From positions 1 through 64,000 of the forward strand of contig MAAL01000191.1 in the NCBI GenBank assembly GCA_002163245.1: a stretch of DNA of 64,000 nucleotides, written 5' to 3'. The notes under the pieces are model-generated. The model had not been told where the DNA came from and did not search any database. It was given only the letters and a program-made list of their open reading frames with translations. The stretch is from Gammaproteobacteria bacterium 42_54_T18 (GTDB lineage Bacteria; Pseudomonadota; Gammaproteobacteria; Pseudomonadales; Ketobacteraceae). The translations under genes were made by a program, and so were the position numbers. Below, in pieces: positions 28,565-37,857 of this stretch (the stretch's first letter is position 1; each line of letters begins with the position of its first letter).

Positions 28565-29722
28565 TTGAACGTTACGGGAATATGTCGTCAGCTAAGCATA
28601 TTGATCAAAGCCATCGCTGTACTTGTCGTGTTCACGAAACCCGTTGCCGCCGATAGCTTTGTTGATTGGTACTCTTCCCCTGTACCGCAATCCAATCCTT
28701 CACCAACATCCGCTTCTTGGAAATTCTCTCACCCTGCTCCCCCTGTATCTCCATTAATGCCTGTTATGCGCCAAGGTCTGGACCTGCTCGTACGCCAAAG
28801 TCAGGGGAAGTTTACCTATAAAGAATACGGCGGCGGTGTGTTACATGGACAACTTGAAGCATTTAGAGCGCTACGTAGAGGTATTAGTGATTACGCATTG
28901 TGTTATGGCGCGTTAGAAGCCAACGGATTCGAGTATACCAAAGCACTAACGCAATACGGTGTAGCGGCAAAAAACCCCTTGGTGACTACTCGTATATTAG
29001 CAGAATTAGCCCCCCGCTATTTCACTGCCGAGTTTGAGGCCAAAGGGGTGTATTACGGCGCATCGGTAGCATCCGCACCGTCTAGAATTCTTACCAAAAA
29101 ACCTGTGCACAATATCAGTGATTTAAAAGGCTTAAAACTGATTACCCACGGCATTCCTGCCGAAACCGCCAAATACTATGGCTACACGCCCATCAACATT
29201 TCCTTCACCGAAACGTATACCGCCTTACAACAGGGAATTGTGGATGGCGTTATCGGCATTGACCCTGCCTTTATTGCATTTAAATTCTATGAACAGGCAA
29301 GCTATCTAACACTTGTAGACATAGCCAGTAGCTCTGTGGATATGTGCATGAACCGCAAAAGTTTTGATCGTTTATCATCTCAAAACAAAGCAACCTTATA
29401 CAACATTCAGCAACCTCTTATGATGACCATCGCCAAAAAGACGGTTAGCGACCTTTCCAAAAGAGCCAATGCGGTTTATATCAAACGTGGCGTTGAACTC
29501 ATCACACCTACACAGGAAGAAATGAAACAGTGGAACAACGTAGGCCTTGCATCACGAGCCCCTTGGGTATCATCGTGCAAAAAGCAAGGAAAGGACTGCA
29601 AGGCACTGCTAAAGGAAATTGAGCAGCTAAAACAAAAGTACGCCCATTACACGGATGATGCGTTAATGGATTTAGCGATACAAAAGCCGGTTATGGGGAT
29701 AATTTCTACCTACCATCCATGA
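28565..29722 (+). CDS. TRAP transporter substrate-binding protein (DctP-like)
   Basis: 385 residues starting at TTG, supported by the G-rich ribosome site just upstream. A signal peptide (ILIKAIAVLVVFTKPVAA) directs it to the periplasm. The DctP-family core is visible: GGGVLHGQLEAFRALRRG, PVHNISDLKGLKLI, ETYTALQQGIVDGVIG. It should deliver an organic acid or similar ligand to the DctQ/DctM membrane parts encoded immediately downstream (4-base overlap). In typical family members KGLKIR carries the Arg that holds the ligand carboxylate; here the sequence is KGLKLITHG, so that Arg appears missing and the ligand may be atypical. Extra Cys residues near the C-terminus (SSCKKQGKDCK) could form a disulfide. 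Confidence 0.88.
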   Translation: MNVTGICRQLSILIKAIAVLVVFTKPVAADSFVDWYSSPVPQSNPSPTSASWKFSHPAPPVSPLMPVMRQGLDLLVRQSQGKFTYKEYGGGVLHGQLEAFRALRRGISDYALCYGALEANGFEYTKALTQYGVAAKNPLVTTRILAELAPRYFTAEFEAKGVYYGASVASAPSRILTKKPVHNISDLKGLKLITHGIPAETAKYYGYTPINISFTETYTALQQGIVDGVIGIDPAFIAFKFYEQASYLTLVDIASSSVDMCMNRKSFDRLSSQNKATLYNIQQPLMMTIAKKTVSDLSKRANAVYIKRGVELITPTQEEMKQWNNVGLASRAPWVSSCKKQGKDCKALLKEIEQLKQKYAHYTDDALMDLAIQKPVMGIISTYHP

Positions 29723-30210
29723 GCATCATTCAATTATTAGCACGTAAAATTAGTGACCTACCCAGGCTTCTAGAATTGGCCACAGCCACCATACTGTTAC
29801 CTGCCATCGTTTTATTGGTCACCGTTGATGTTGGTATACGCTCTGCAGGGGCTGGGTCCCTATCATGGTCGCATGAATTATTAGGATTGTTATTATTGGT
29901 TTTTTTCCTAATGGGGCTACCCTATTGCGCACAACGTAATGATTTAATTCGGGTGGATCTATTTGTTCGATTTTTTCCAACGGGAGTGATGGTTTGGATA
30001 CATCGCTTGTCGAACCTATTAAGTGCCAGTATTGGGGGCCTACTTAGCTATCAAGCCGCCGTTACCGGGCAGGATATGTTTACCTATAACGATGGTATGG
30101 TGACACTACCCGTGCCTCTATGGCCTTTTGCTTATAGCGTGGCGATTCTTGCAGCGGTATGGTCAATCGATCAACTAAGGCTAATATTTACGCCGAGCTC
30201 TAACCTATGA
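29719..30210 (+). CDS. TRAP transporter small membrane subunit (DctQ-like)
   Basis: 163 residues with four predicted membrane helices (about 20-42, 52-72, 88-110 and 130-150). The family motif area DVGIRSAG...SWSHELLGLLLLVFFLMGLPYC is recognisable in pieces, with the conserved E in the second helix. The ATG overlaps the DctP stop by 4 bases, and its own stop overlaps the DctM start by 4 bases, so the three form one translationally coupled unit. DctQ packs against DctM to complete the sodium-driven importer. Confidence 0.88.
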   Translation: MSIIQLLARKISDLPRLLELATATILLPAIVLLVTVDVGIRSAGAGSLSWSHELLGLLLLVFFLMGLPYCAQRNDLIRVDLFVRFFPTGVMVWIHRLSNLLSASIGGLLSYQAAVTGQDMFTYNDGMVTLPVPLWPFAYSVAILAAVWSIDQLRLIFTPSSNL

Positions 30211-31514
30211 TCGATCCGTTTTCTCTTGGCCTGCTCATCCTAGCGGTAATGCTGGTGGCGGTGATCATTGGCATCCCTATTCCCATTGCAGTAATCACAT
30301 CGGCCATTATCGGTTTGACGTTAACAGAAGGTTTCGATTTTGCTGGTAGCCAGCTTAGTATGGTGGTCTGGGAGGTTGGTACTGGCTATCTGATATTAAA
30401 CCTTCCGCTGTTTTTGCTCATGGGGCAGTTAGCGTATCGATCCGGTTTTGCAGCAGATTTATTTGCGGTAATATACCGCTGGGTTGGTCGATTGCCTGGC
30501 GGCATCAATCTTTCAACGGTCTATACCGCCACGGGTTTTGGCGCCATTACAGGCTCTAGCTTGGCGACAGTGTCCACCATTGGTCATGTGGCTATGCCCG
30601 AAGTAAAACGCTACAACTATGACGAAGGTTTTTCTGCTGGTTGCGTAGCCTCTGCATCCGTCATTGCGATTTTAATCCCACCCAGTTTACCCATGGTCTT
30701 TTATGGAATTTGGTCAGAAACATCAATAGGCGCGCTATTCATTGCGGGAGTACTTCCCGGCTTATTATTGGCTCTTGGATTTGGTTTGTACATCGGCATT
30801 CGCTGCTGGTTAAATCCAGAATTGGGCCCGCCTGCAGCTTCTAGTAGCATGAAGGAGCGCCTCGCAATATTACCCAAATTACTTCCCACACTGATTGTCA
30901 TCGCCGTTGTTTTTGGAGGGATATATAGCGGCACATTCTCTCCAACTGAATCGGCCGCCGCAGGTAGCGCTGCGATCCTGATAATGGCTTTCGTGATGAG
31001 ACGTGCTCAATGGTCATGGATAAAAGAAGCGCTCATTGAAACCGGTCGACTGTGTACCACCATGTTTATGGTATTTGTTGGCGGCATGCTTGTAAGCCGA
31101 TTTTTAGTACAAGTAGACTTTACCGACACTATTATTCTGCACGTAAATCAATGGTTTACTTCTCCCGTTAGCTTTTTACTGGCACTGATGGTGATGTATG
31201 TTGTTTTGGGTGCCATTCTCGATTCCTATGGCATGATGGTGTTAACACTACCTTTTGTATTACCTGCAGTGAACACGATGGGTATTGATACCATTGTGTT
31301 TGGGGTGTTTTTAACACTGATGATTGAGATATCGTTAATCACTCCTCCCATTGGCCTTAATGTGTTTATTATGCAAAAAGTTACTCCTGACATTCCTCTA
31401 TGGTCAATTTTTAAAGGCTGCGCTCCTTTTGTGGTTATTAGTGCCTTAATGGTGTTATTGATTATATTTTTTCCGGAGTTAGTACTGTTTTTACCGAATA
31501 AACTATCACCGTAA
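30207..31514 (+). CDS. TRAP transporter large permease (DctM-like)
   Basis: 435 residues, around a dozen hydrophobic segments, the usual length for DctM. Family signatures include VYTATGFGAITGSSLATVST, IPPSLPMVFYG, GLYIGIRCW and the C-terminal SLITPPIGLNVFIMQ. It is the ion-coupled translocation subunit of the importer encoded by this three-gene operon. The outer-membrane receptor gene starts 155 bases downstream on the same strand. The AT-rich gap holds only a weak A5/T5 hairpin (31564-31578), so partial read-through into the receptor gene is possible. Confidence 0.92.
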   Translation: MIDPFSLGLLILAVMLVAVIIGIPIPIAVITSAIIGLTLTEGFDFAGSQLSMVVWEVGTGYLILNLPLFLLMGQLAYRSGFAADLFAVIYRWVGRLPGGINLSTVYTATGFGAITGSSLATVSTIGHVAMPEVKRYNYDEGFSAGCVASASVIAILIPPSLPMVFYGIWSETSIGALFIAGVLPGLLLALGFGLYIGIRCWLNPELGPPAASSSMKERLAILPKLLPTLIVIAVVFGGIYSGTFSPTESAAAGSAAILIMAFVMRRAQWSWIKEALIETGRLCTTMFMVFVGGMLVSRFLVQVDFTDTIILHVNQWFTSPVSFLLALMVMYVVLGAILDSYGMMVLTLPFVLPAVNTMGIDTIVFGVFLTLMIEISLITPPIGLNVFIMQKVTPDIPLWSIFKGCAPFVVISALMVLLIIFFPELVLFLPNKLSP

Positions 31515-31669
31515 TTTTGCCAATGTAACGCTCTCTCAGACTTATATTCTCCCCGTAAATAAAAAAAGGTGCTTTTTCAGGTTGTTGCTATACTTTTTTG
31601 TTATTACGTCTTTTTTTCATGATTTATTACTAGCTATTGCCCATAACAAAAAATCAGGTGGTCACTTCC

Positions 31670-33826
31670 ATGAGCCGTATCTCGTCCTTATTTCCCCTTT
31701 GTTTGTTATCTATTGCTGTATCTGCTGCACACGCAGAATCTACACCTGCTGAAGATTCTGAAAAAACCATGGAAGAGGTTGTTGTGACTGCGACACATAC
31801 CGGCGAAACCAATTTACAGGAAACGCCGATTGCCATTACCGTGCATTCTGAAGAAGATATGGACCGGCATGGTGTTGAGAATATAAGAGACTTAACGCGG
31901 GTTACGCCGGGGTTAAGTGTGAGTCAGAATTCCAGTTATGCACATATTTATATTCGTGGCGTTGGGAGTAATAATAGCTTTCTTGGGTCAGATCCTAGCT
32001 CTACTTTGTATGTGGATGGTGTTTATATCGCTCGCCCATTATCCCTCTTTTCTGATTTCTTAGGCGTGGATAGAATTGAAGTATTACGGGGGCCACAAGG
32101 TGTATTATATGGCCGTAACAGTACCGGTGGTGCGATTAATGTCATCAGCGCAACGCCTGAGCATGATAACTTTTATAAAATTAAGGTCGGACTTGGAAGC
32201 TTTGATGAGCGAAAGTTAAATCTCTTTGGAAACCTTGATATCAATAAAGGCATATCTGCAAACCTTGCTATTAATCGTGAGGTTCGTGATGGTTATGTTG
32301 AAAACAAAGGTATAGGGGATGACCTTTCTGACAAAGATACCCTCGGTGCAAGAGGGGCTATTAAAATTAATGATTCTAACGGTGTTGAGGTCATTTTAAG
32401 AGGTGATTATACCGAAGCAGATGAAGAAGGTCATGGGTACAAAAGTGAATACCAGAAGATCGACCAGAACTTCGCTGCTGAAACCATCATTGTAGGTGAT
32501 GCTGGCGCACAGACCATTAGTGACTTTCATACCGTTAGCATTAACACTCCGTCATACCATAAGTCCACGCAAAAAGGCGTGTCGATGGAGCTCAATGTGG
32601 ATTTGGGAAATGACTTAACATTAACCTATATTCCTGCACGCCGATCATCTTATGTTGAATTTGTCATTGACTCTGATTGGACGGAGGCCAGTTCTCGAGC
32701 CTCCTATTTTGATGAAACACAACAACAAGTCTCCAATGAGTTACGATTTTTAAAAGAAGGAGATAATTATAGTTTTGTATTCGGAGGCTATCTATTTAGA
32801 GAAGAAGCTGAAAGCAACGCGGTCATAACTTTTCTAGACATTGATAATATTAATCCTCCAAACCCAGTCCCTTTCGATGCAAAATCTCAAACTGAATCCC
32901 GCGCTGTTTTTGCCAATGCTCAATACGCTTTCACTAAAGCCTTGTCCTTTTCCCTTGGCTCACGCGTCAGCCAAGAAGAGAAGCACTTTTCATCAAAAAG
33001 CTCTGATGAAACAAAAAGCTGGACTGATATGACTCCTCGTATTGGTGTTGAATATATTGTTAATGATGACTTATTTTTATACTCTTCGATTAGCGAAGGT
33101 TTTAAAAGTGGCGGTTTTAACTTTACGACCAAGGATACATTTGAACCGGAATACGTTACCTCCTATGAAGTGGGTGCAAAGAGCACTTGGCTTGATGGCA
33201 TCCTCGGCCTAAACACATCATTATTCTATTATGATTACGAAGACCTTCAAGTCTCAGCGTTCGAAGAGGCTGACGGTGCCCCCGTTGTTGTTATTGGCAA
33301 TGCTGCTGAGGCCACAATCCTAGGGCTTGAAGTAGAGTTCATCATGGTACCCAACAATATGCTAGACATCACGGGAAGCTTTACCTATCTCGATGCTGAA
33401 TACGATAGTTACATTACCGCACGTAGCAAATCAAACCCCTTCCCGACTCCACCAACATTAACGCCTGTTGATGCAGAAGGTAACAAACTTAGTCATACTC
33501 CAGAGTTTAAGATCAATCTTGATATCGACTTCCATCACCCACTAGGGGACGGTGAGATGACCTATCTGTTGTCGACCTATTGGCAGGATACAGAATACTT
33601 CACAGCGTTTAATGATAACATCACCAGCCAAGACTCTTATACATTGGTTGATTTTCGCGTTTCATATCGGTTTATCAATGACGCATTTGAAGTTGCCGCA
33701 TTTGGGCGCAACCTTACAGATGAAGAGTATTCTAACTCCCAGCAAGATTTCTCCCCAACCGGTGTAGCCCTCAACATCATGCCCCCACGCACCTTCGGCG
33801 TGGAGTTTAGCTATCAGAGTTTGTAG
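31670..33826 (+). CDS. TonB-dependent outer-membrane receptor
   Basis: About 718 residues from the ATG at 31670, chosen because AGGTGG lies nine bases upstream and a clean signal peptide (LFPLCLLSIAVSAAHA) begins there; a TTG at 31637 is less likely. TonB box MEEVVVTATH, then a plug domain (RDLTRVTPGLSV, RGVGSNNSF, VDRIEVLRGPQGVLYGRN, STGGAINVIS) and a 22-strand barrel region with AFGRNLTDEEY near the end. The last strand ends in GVEFSYQSL rather than the usual terminal aromatic. The sequence is of the general iron-complex/carbohydrate receptor type; the substrate cannot be read from it. Position right after a TRAP operon suggests outer- and inner-membrane uptake of one compound, but this is inference. 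Confidence 0.92.
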   Translation: MSRISSLFPLCLLSIAVSAAHAESTPAEDSEKTMEEVVVTATHTGETNLQETPIAITVHSEEDMDRHGVENIRDLTRVTPGLSVSQNSSYAHIYIRGVGSNNSFLGSDPSSTLYVDGVYIARPLSLFSDFLGVDRIEVLRGPQGVLYGRNSTGGAINVISATPEHDNFYKIKVGLGSFDERKLNLFGNLDINKGISANLAINREVRDGYVENKGIGDDLSDKDTLGARGAIKINDSNGVEVILRGDYTEADEEGHGYKSEYQKIDQNFAAETIIVGDAGAQTISDFHTVSINTPSYHKSTQKGVSMELNVDLGNDLTLTYIPARRSSYVEFVIDSDWTEASSRASYFDETQQQVSNELRFLKEGDNYSFVFGGYLFREEAESNAVITFLDIDNINPPNPVPFDAKSQTESRAVFANAQYAFTKALSFSLGSRVSQEEKHFSSKSSDETKSWTDMTPRIGVEYIVNDDLFLYSSISEGFKSGGFNFTTKDTFEPEYVTSYEVGAKSTWLDGILGLNTSLFYYDYEDLQVSAFEEADGAPVVVIGNAAEATILGLEVEFIMVPNNMLDITGSFTYLDAEYDSYITARSKSNPFPTPPTLTPVDAEGNKLSHTPEFKINLDIDFHHPLGDGEMTYLLSTYWQDTEYFTAFNDNITSQDSYTLVDFRVSYRFINDAFEVAAFGRNLTDEEYSNSQQDFSPTGVALNIMPPRTFGVEFSYQSL

Positions 33827-33855
33827 CACTAAAATACTTAGGTTCACTTAAGCAT

Positions 33856-33881
33856 AAAAAGCCGCAATCATGCGGCTTTTT
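33856..33881 (+). terminator. Rho-independent terminator after the TonB-dependent receptor
   Basis: AAAAAGCCGCA, loop ATCA, TGCGGCTTTTT: an 11-bp perfect stem ending in a T-run, 30 bases after the receptor stop codon. It can work in both directions. Confidence 0.9.
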
Positions 33882-33973
33882 ACATTCTGGGGATAAAGAA
33901 ACCTTGAGATTTATACAGGTACATGCATAATTATCTAAATACAGGATGTTAAATATTATTAAGGATGATACTG

Positions 33974-34324
33974 ATGAAGAGGATCGTGTTTATCGGTCGA
34001 TCATTAAAAGATATCAAGAGCGTTCCAATAAAAGCAAAACGAGAAACAGGGTTTCAGCTCGATAGAGTGCAAAACGGAAACGCCCCTTTTGATTGGAAAC
34101 CTATGCCTACCATAGGGTCGGGGGCTCAAGAAATACGCATCAAAGAAGACAATGGGATTTACCGTATTATTTATGTCGCAAAGTTTGAGGGCAAAGTATA
34201 TGTACTTCACGCCTTTCAAAAGAAAACTCAAAAGACGAGCAATTTTGATTTAGGTATTGCAAAAAAAGCTTACAAAGAAGTATTAGAGGAACGTAAAAAT
34301 GAAGACATCTCAAGAATTCGATAG
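33974..34324 (+). CDS. RelE/HigB-type toxin (Gp49-like)
   Basis: 116 residues from the ATG at 33974, preferred over the ATG at 33965 because the ribosome site AAGG (33961-33964) abuts the earlier ATG but sits about nine bases before the later one. Family features: an N-terminal KRIVFIGRSLKDIKSVP, a central WKPMPTIGSGAQEIRI, and YRIIYVAKFEGKVYVLHAFQKKTQKT, typical of HigB/Gp49-like ribosome-dependent mRNA interferases. The XRE antitoxin gene starts 26 bases before this stop. Toxin-first order is usual for HigBA. The pair lies between the receptor terminator and a minus-strand operon. Confidence 0.88.
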   Translation: MKRIVFIGRSLKDIKSVPIKAKRETGFQLDRVQNGNAPFDWKPMPTIGSGAQEIRIKEDNGIYRIIYVAKFEGKVYVLHAFQKKTQKTSNFDLGIAKKAYKEVLEERKNEDISRIR

Positions 34325-34577
34325 CGTTTGGGACGCCCTAGAAGACGATCCAATAAAAGCCGAGAACATGAAGCTACGCTCTAAACTAATGACGGCGATC
34401 ACGGAAAGAATGTCGAAAAAAGGACTAAATCAAACCGAGCTCGCTGAGTTTCTTCAAATAACTCAACCCCGAGTGAGCGCATTAACGCAGGGAAAGGTTG
34501 AGGTGTTTCGACTCGACACCCTTATAAACCTTGCTCATCGGCTAGGTTTACAAATCAGCCTAAATATAGCGGCTTAA
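34299..34577 (+). CDS. XRE-family antitoxin (HigA-like)
   Basis: 92 residues with a helix-turn-helix at ~43-75 (GLNQTELAEFLQITQPRVSA) followed by RLDTLINLAHRLGLQI. This is the short XRE antitoxin type that accompanies Gp49-like toxins. It overlaps the toxin gene by 26 bases, giving co-translation. It should bind the toxin and repress its own promoter in the 33882-33973 interval. Confidence 0.9.
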   Translation: MKTSQEFDSVWDALEDDPIKAENMKLRSKLMTAITERMSKKGLNQTELAEFLQITQPRVSALTQGKVEVFRLDTLINLAHRLGLQISLNIAA

Positions 34578-34615
34578 GTCATACACTAAGCCTGCTGAAA
34601 TCTATTGATGCCTTT

Positions 34616-35668
34616 TTAACGAGCGAGAAACGCTTGCAGCTCTTCAGGCAACTCTTTATGTTCGACAGTTTCCACTATCGGTGCCATATCTTGTGAGTTG
34701 TATGTGTGCCAATACAGAACATCCCCGGTATTGGTTGCTAACTCATCAAAAAATGCAGCAACGGCTTTGGCGGTATAGGTTTGCTCTACTTTAATCCCCT
34801 GCTTTAACATGGTGAGCTGCGCTAGCTCCCCTGGGCGTGTTGCTACACCGTAACCTTCACCATAATAATCGCTGATTAAAACAGGTTTTTTCCACTTAGC
34901 TTTTTCCGTCACCCCGACACCCTCCAGGTAACTCTGTGTTTGTTTCATTAATGTGGAAACGGTTCCAGTGGTACAAGCTGGGAACGGACCTAGACGTGCA
35001 GGAGCGACACGAATGCCTTTCACCGTGGTGTTTAGTCCTGCTAACTGACAACCAATGGTTAACCCTGCGAGTGTAGCGCTAGAACCTACCGGACAAACAA
35101 TAACGTCGGGCTCAGGAATTTCACCTCGATCAATCTGTTGTTTTAATTCCAATGCGGCGTTAACAAAACCCATGGTACCGGCAATATTTGAACCACCAGC
35201 AAACAAAAAATAGTTTTGTTTATCTAACCGGTACCGGTTTAGATAATAGCGCAGTACGGTAGCAAACAAGCTGCCGCAATATATTAGCTCTGCTCCATAG
35301 TGCTGCATTAGCTGTAAATTCTGCTGTACCGTTTTGGATATAGGCTGGTCAAATAAATATACCGTACACGCCAAACCTTGCTGCTGGCACATCATTGAGG
35401 TGGCAACACCATGGTTGGTGCCAATTGCCCCAAAGGTAACAATACGCTTTTTACCCTGCTGCTTGGCGTCTGCAATAATAAAATCTAACTTACGTATTTT
35501 GTTCCCACCATATTCATGGTGAGTTAAATCATCCCGCTTAATCCATGCATTACCTTTCCCTAACGCTAGCTGCTCAAGTGACTCTACCGGGGTAGGTAAC
35601 GTCGCTAACGCCTGGTAGGAAACTTGGCCTTCTAATGAAGGGTAAACATCGAACAACGGTAAACTCAT
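34616..35668 (-). CDS. PLP-dependent ACC deaminase/D-cysteine desulfhydrase family enzyme
   Basis: 350 residues of the tryptophan-synthase-beta fold. WIKRDDLTHHEYGGNKIRKLDF contains the PLP-binding Lys (NKIRK) in the sequence typical of this family; FGAIGTNHG holds the substrate-loop residues and CPVGSSATLAGL the phosphate-binding loop (quoted in pieces). Family members deaminate 1-aminocyclopropane-1-carboxylate or split D-cysteine; which applies cannot be decided. The start ATG has AAGGGAATGAG upstream. It follows the GMC oxidoreductase partner gene by 12 bases and is probably co-transcribed. Confidence 0.85.
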   Translation of the reverse strand: MSLPLFDVYPSLEGQVSYQALATLPTPVESLEQLALGKGNAWIKRDDLTHHEYGGNKIRKLDFIIADAKQQGKKRIVTFGAIGTNHGVATSMMCQQQGLACTVYLFDQPISKTVQQNLQLMQHYGAELIYCGSLFATVLRYYLNRYRLDKQNYFLFAGGSNIAGTMGFVNAALELKQQIDRGEIPEPDVIVCPVGSSATLAGLTIGCQLAGLNTTVKGIRVAPARLGPFPACTTGTVSTLMKQTQSYLEGVGVTEKAKWKKPVLISDYYGEGYGVATRPGELAQLTMLKQGIKVEQTYTAKAVAAFFDELATNTGDVLYWHTYNSQDMAPIVETVEHKELPEELQAFLAR

Positions 35669-35680
35669 CTCATTCCCTTA

Positions 35681-36115
35681 TCAGTCTAATTCACAATGCA
35701 ATGAATAACCCATTGCATCATGTACTCCCTGGGCTTGGCTATCGCTGCCTTTGAGACCAGAATAATACAGACTCATAATAACACCTTTCATCCCTAAACT
35801 GATCAAACGTAACCATCCAGCGATAAATTCAGGGTAACGGTGGTGATTATCCATAGCTGTCACCAGCCAACTGATCATAAACAGTGGGGTTATTCGCAAC
35901 ACGAGTAATAAAATGCCTAGTAATTGAACATCGTCTGGTTCAACTGATTCCAAAACATCATCAACGTATTCAATACAGCCGGTATCAGAAAATCGTGGTA
36001 AACACCCATTACCAGGGGCGTATAGATTCCCAAGTCGCTGCAAGCTTGCAAGTTGGATAGCATTAAAATAGTCGGAACGTACATTTCGTAGGGTATTGGT
36101 GTCTGAGTTAACCAC
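35681..36115 (-). CDS. Small partner protein of the GMC oxidoreductase (gluconate-dehydrogenase subunit-3-like, tentative)
   Basis: 144 residues, GTG start, overlapping the GMC gene by 8 bases. The N-terminal half (LASLQRLGNLYAPGNGCLPRF, GCIEYVDDVLESV, DVQLLGILLLVLR in pieces) resembles the small subunit found with gluconate 2-dehydrogenase-type and other GMC dehydrogenases. A hydrophobic stretch (LLGILLLVLRITPLFMISWLV) may contact the membrane. Assignment rests on pattern and position only. It may be needed for folding or electron transfer of the flavoprotein. Confidence 0.6.
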   Translation of the reverse strand: MVNSDTNTLRNVRSDYFNAIQLASLQRLGNLYAPGNGCLPRFSDTGCIEYVDDVLESVEPDDVQLLGILLLVLRITPLFMISWLVTAMDNHHRYPEFIAGWLRLISLGMKGVIMSLYYSGLKGSDSQAQGVHDAMGYSLHCELD

Positions 36116-37610
36116 GGGCCTTCTCCTTCTTATTAACGTTTGTCTTGATGCTCTTGCCTAACACGCTTGTTGCTGATGATTTGCTGTCAGTGGATTCACT
36201 AACCGTCTCACTAATGCTCGCACCAAATTCTTTCAATATTATTTCACTGGCACGATGACTATTCGCCATTATGGTTAGTGATGGATTAATACCCGGTGCT
36301 GATGGGAATATCGATCCATCAGCAATAATCAGGTTCTCATGGCCATGCACTTGGTAGCTGTGGTTTACAACGGATTTGTCTGCATTTTCACCAATGGCGC
36401 AACCACCCATTTGATGCAAACTGAAATTAAAGTTGGAGGTAATAAACTCACGCGCCCCCAGGGAGTCATAAATTTGTTTCACCACTTTGACACCGGCCAT
36501 GCCGCGTTTTAAATCTTCGCCATTCAGTGGTTTGGTAATTTGCAATCGACCTTTACCATTAACACGAATCGTACCGGGTATCACATCACGAATGCAGACT
36601 TCCATACTCGCCATATACCGATATCGTTCCATATAATTTTGCAGTTCAATACCGTGAGCGGGAATTAACATAGTAACCCCCATAGGGCCTACAAACACAT
36701 TCTCTAATTTAAAGCCTTGCTTTCTAAATCGTGGCTCGTCTGATTTTATGGCTTGTAAGGCACCTTTATGAGCATTAATTTCTTCATCAAACATCGCCAG
36801 GTTCATCCACTGGGGATGCGCAAAGAATCCCTCCCCCAGCGCTGGCAATCGTTCTTTATAACCTGACGTTAATAACAGGCGGTTGGTCCCAAGAGTACCG
36901 GCGGCAACAATACACTTTCTGCCATAAACCGTTTCATGCACACCGTGACGCTGACCATGAATCGCGACTTGCTGAGGGCCATGTGCGATATCAGATACTT
37001 CAAATTCAGTTTTAATTTCTAAGCCGTTGGCTTGGGCTTTTTTTAGAAAGGTGATGGGCATACTTTGTTTGGAATCACGCCGACAACCACCCAGACAGGC
37101 CATGCAATCATTTTTATCCACCTGGCAATCACTCTGCCCACGACGCAACTTAGACCACTTGTATCCGAGCTTATCAAAACCTTCAGCATAGAGTTCAGCA
37201 TTTCGGTTCCACTCTTCACGCTCTATAGTATGAATCTGCAGATGCTCTTCTATGGCGTCATAGTGACGTTCCATATTGTCTACGCTATAGGCATCTACGC
37301 CAGAGATATCTCGCCATTCATCTAGCGCCAAATCGTCAAACCGGTCGAGCAACGCTTGGTTAACCACGGTTCCACCGCCAAACAACTTACCCCGAAGAAA
37401 TAGTAAGTTTGCGTTGGTCGTTGCATCCATACCACCACCCCAGAATAACCGAGAGTTGGTATGTAACTCATTACGGGGATAATTGGTCTTATCCCATTGC
37501 TTACCAGCTTCCAATAACAGACATTTGGCTCCCGCTTCTGACAAATAATGCGCCAACACACTGCCCGATGCCCCGGACCCTATAATTACAAAGTCATATA
37601 CCGTTGCCAC
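36108..37610 (-). CDS. GMC-family FAD-dependent oxidoreductase
   Basis: 500 residues; GTG start with AAAGGAGAAGG upstream. FAD-binding Rossmann motif IIGSGASGSVLAHYLSEAG, GGGTVVNQALL (GMC signature area), and the C-terminal HQMGGCAIG and ADGSIFPSAPGINPSLTIMA in pieces. A Cys cluster (CQVDKNDCMACLGGC, ~162-176) followed by RRDSKQS is like that of cholesterol-oxidase/long-chain alcohol oxidase relatives. The His of HQMGGCAIG is the likely catalytic base. There is no signal peptide. The substrate is probably an alcohol or sterol-like lipid, but unknown. First gene of a three-gene operon with the small partner and the PLP enzyme. Confidence 0.88.
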   Translation of the reverse strand: MATVYDFVIIGSGASGSVLAHYLSEAGAKCLLLEAGKQWDKTNYPRNELHTNSRLFWGGGMDATTNANLLFLRGKLFGGGTVVNQALLDRFDDLALDEWRDISGVDAYSVDNMERHYDAIEEHLQIHTIEREEWNRNAELYAEGFDKLGYKWSKLRRGQSDCQVDKNDCMACLGGCRRDSKQSMPITFLKKAQANGLEIKTEFEVSDIAHGPQQVAIHGQRHGVHETVYGRKCIVAAGTLGTNRLLLTSGYKERLPALGEGFFAHPQWMNLAMFDEEINAHKGALQAIKSDEPRFRKQGFKLENVFVGPMGVTMLIPAHGIELQNYMERYRYMASMEVCIRDVIPGTIRVNGKGRLQITKPLNGEDLKRGMAGVKVVKQIYDSLGAREFITSNFNFSLHQMGGCAIGENADKSVVNHSYQVHGHENLIIADGSIFPSAPGINPSLTIMANSHRASEIILKEFGASISETVSESTDSKSSATSVLGKSIKTNVNKKEKARG

Positions 37611-37857
37611 TGCCTTCTCCTTTGCTTTTCTCTTATGTTGACTTGTATATTCGCCATACTGGAACTAACGTGCCATTATTGAAATATTATAATACTTGAT
37701 GTTTACCATGGATACTAGCAATAGCCTCACTATTTATCCTAAGATAGTTTTGTGACGGTTCACATCCTAAGTTGATTCAGGCACACTGCTAGACTTCTTG
37801 CTAGATCTCTAACTAGGCACCTCCTTTACACATCAAATTGGCCCACCAACATAGCCC

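Noticed and set aside
33965-33973. Earlier ATG for the toxin gene
   Set aside because: The only ribosome site directly touches this ATG, which leaves no spacing; the ATG at 33974 fits better.
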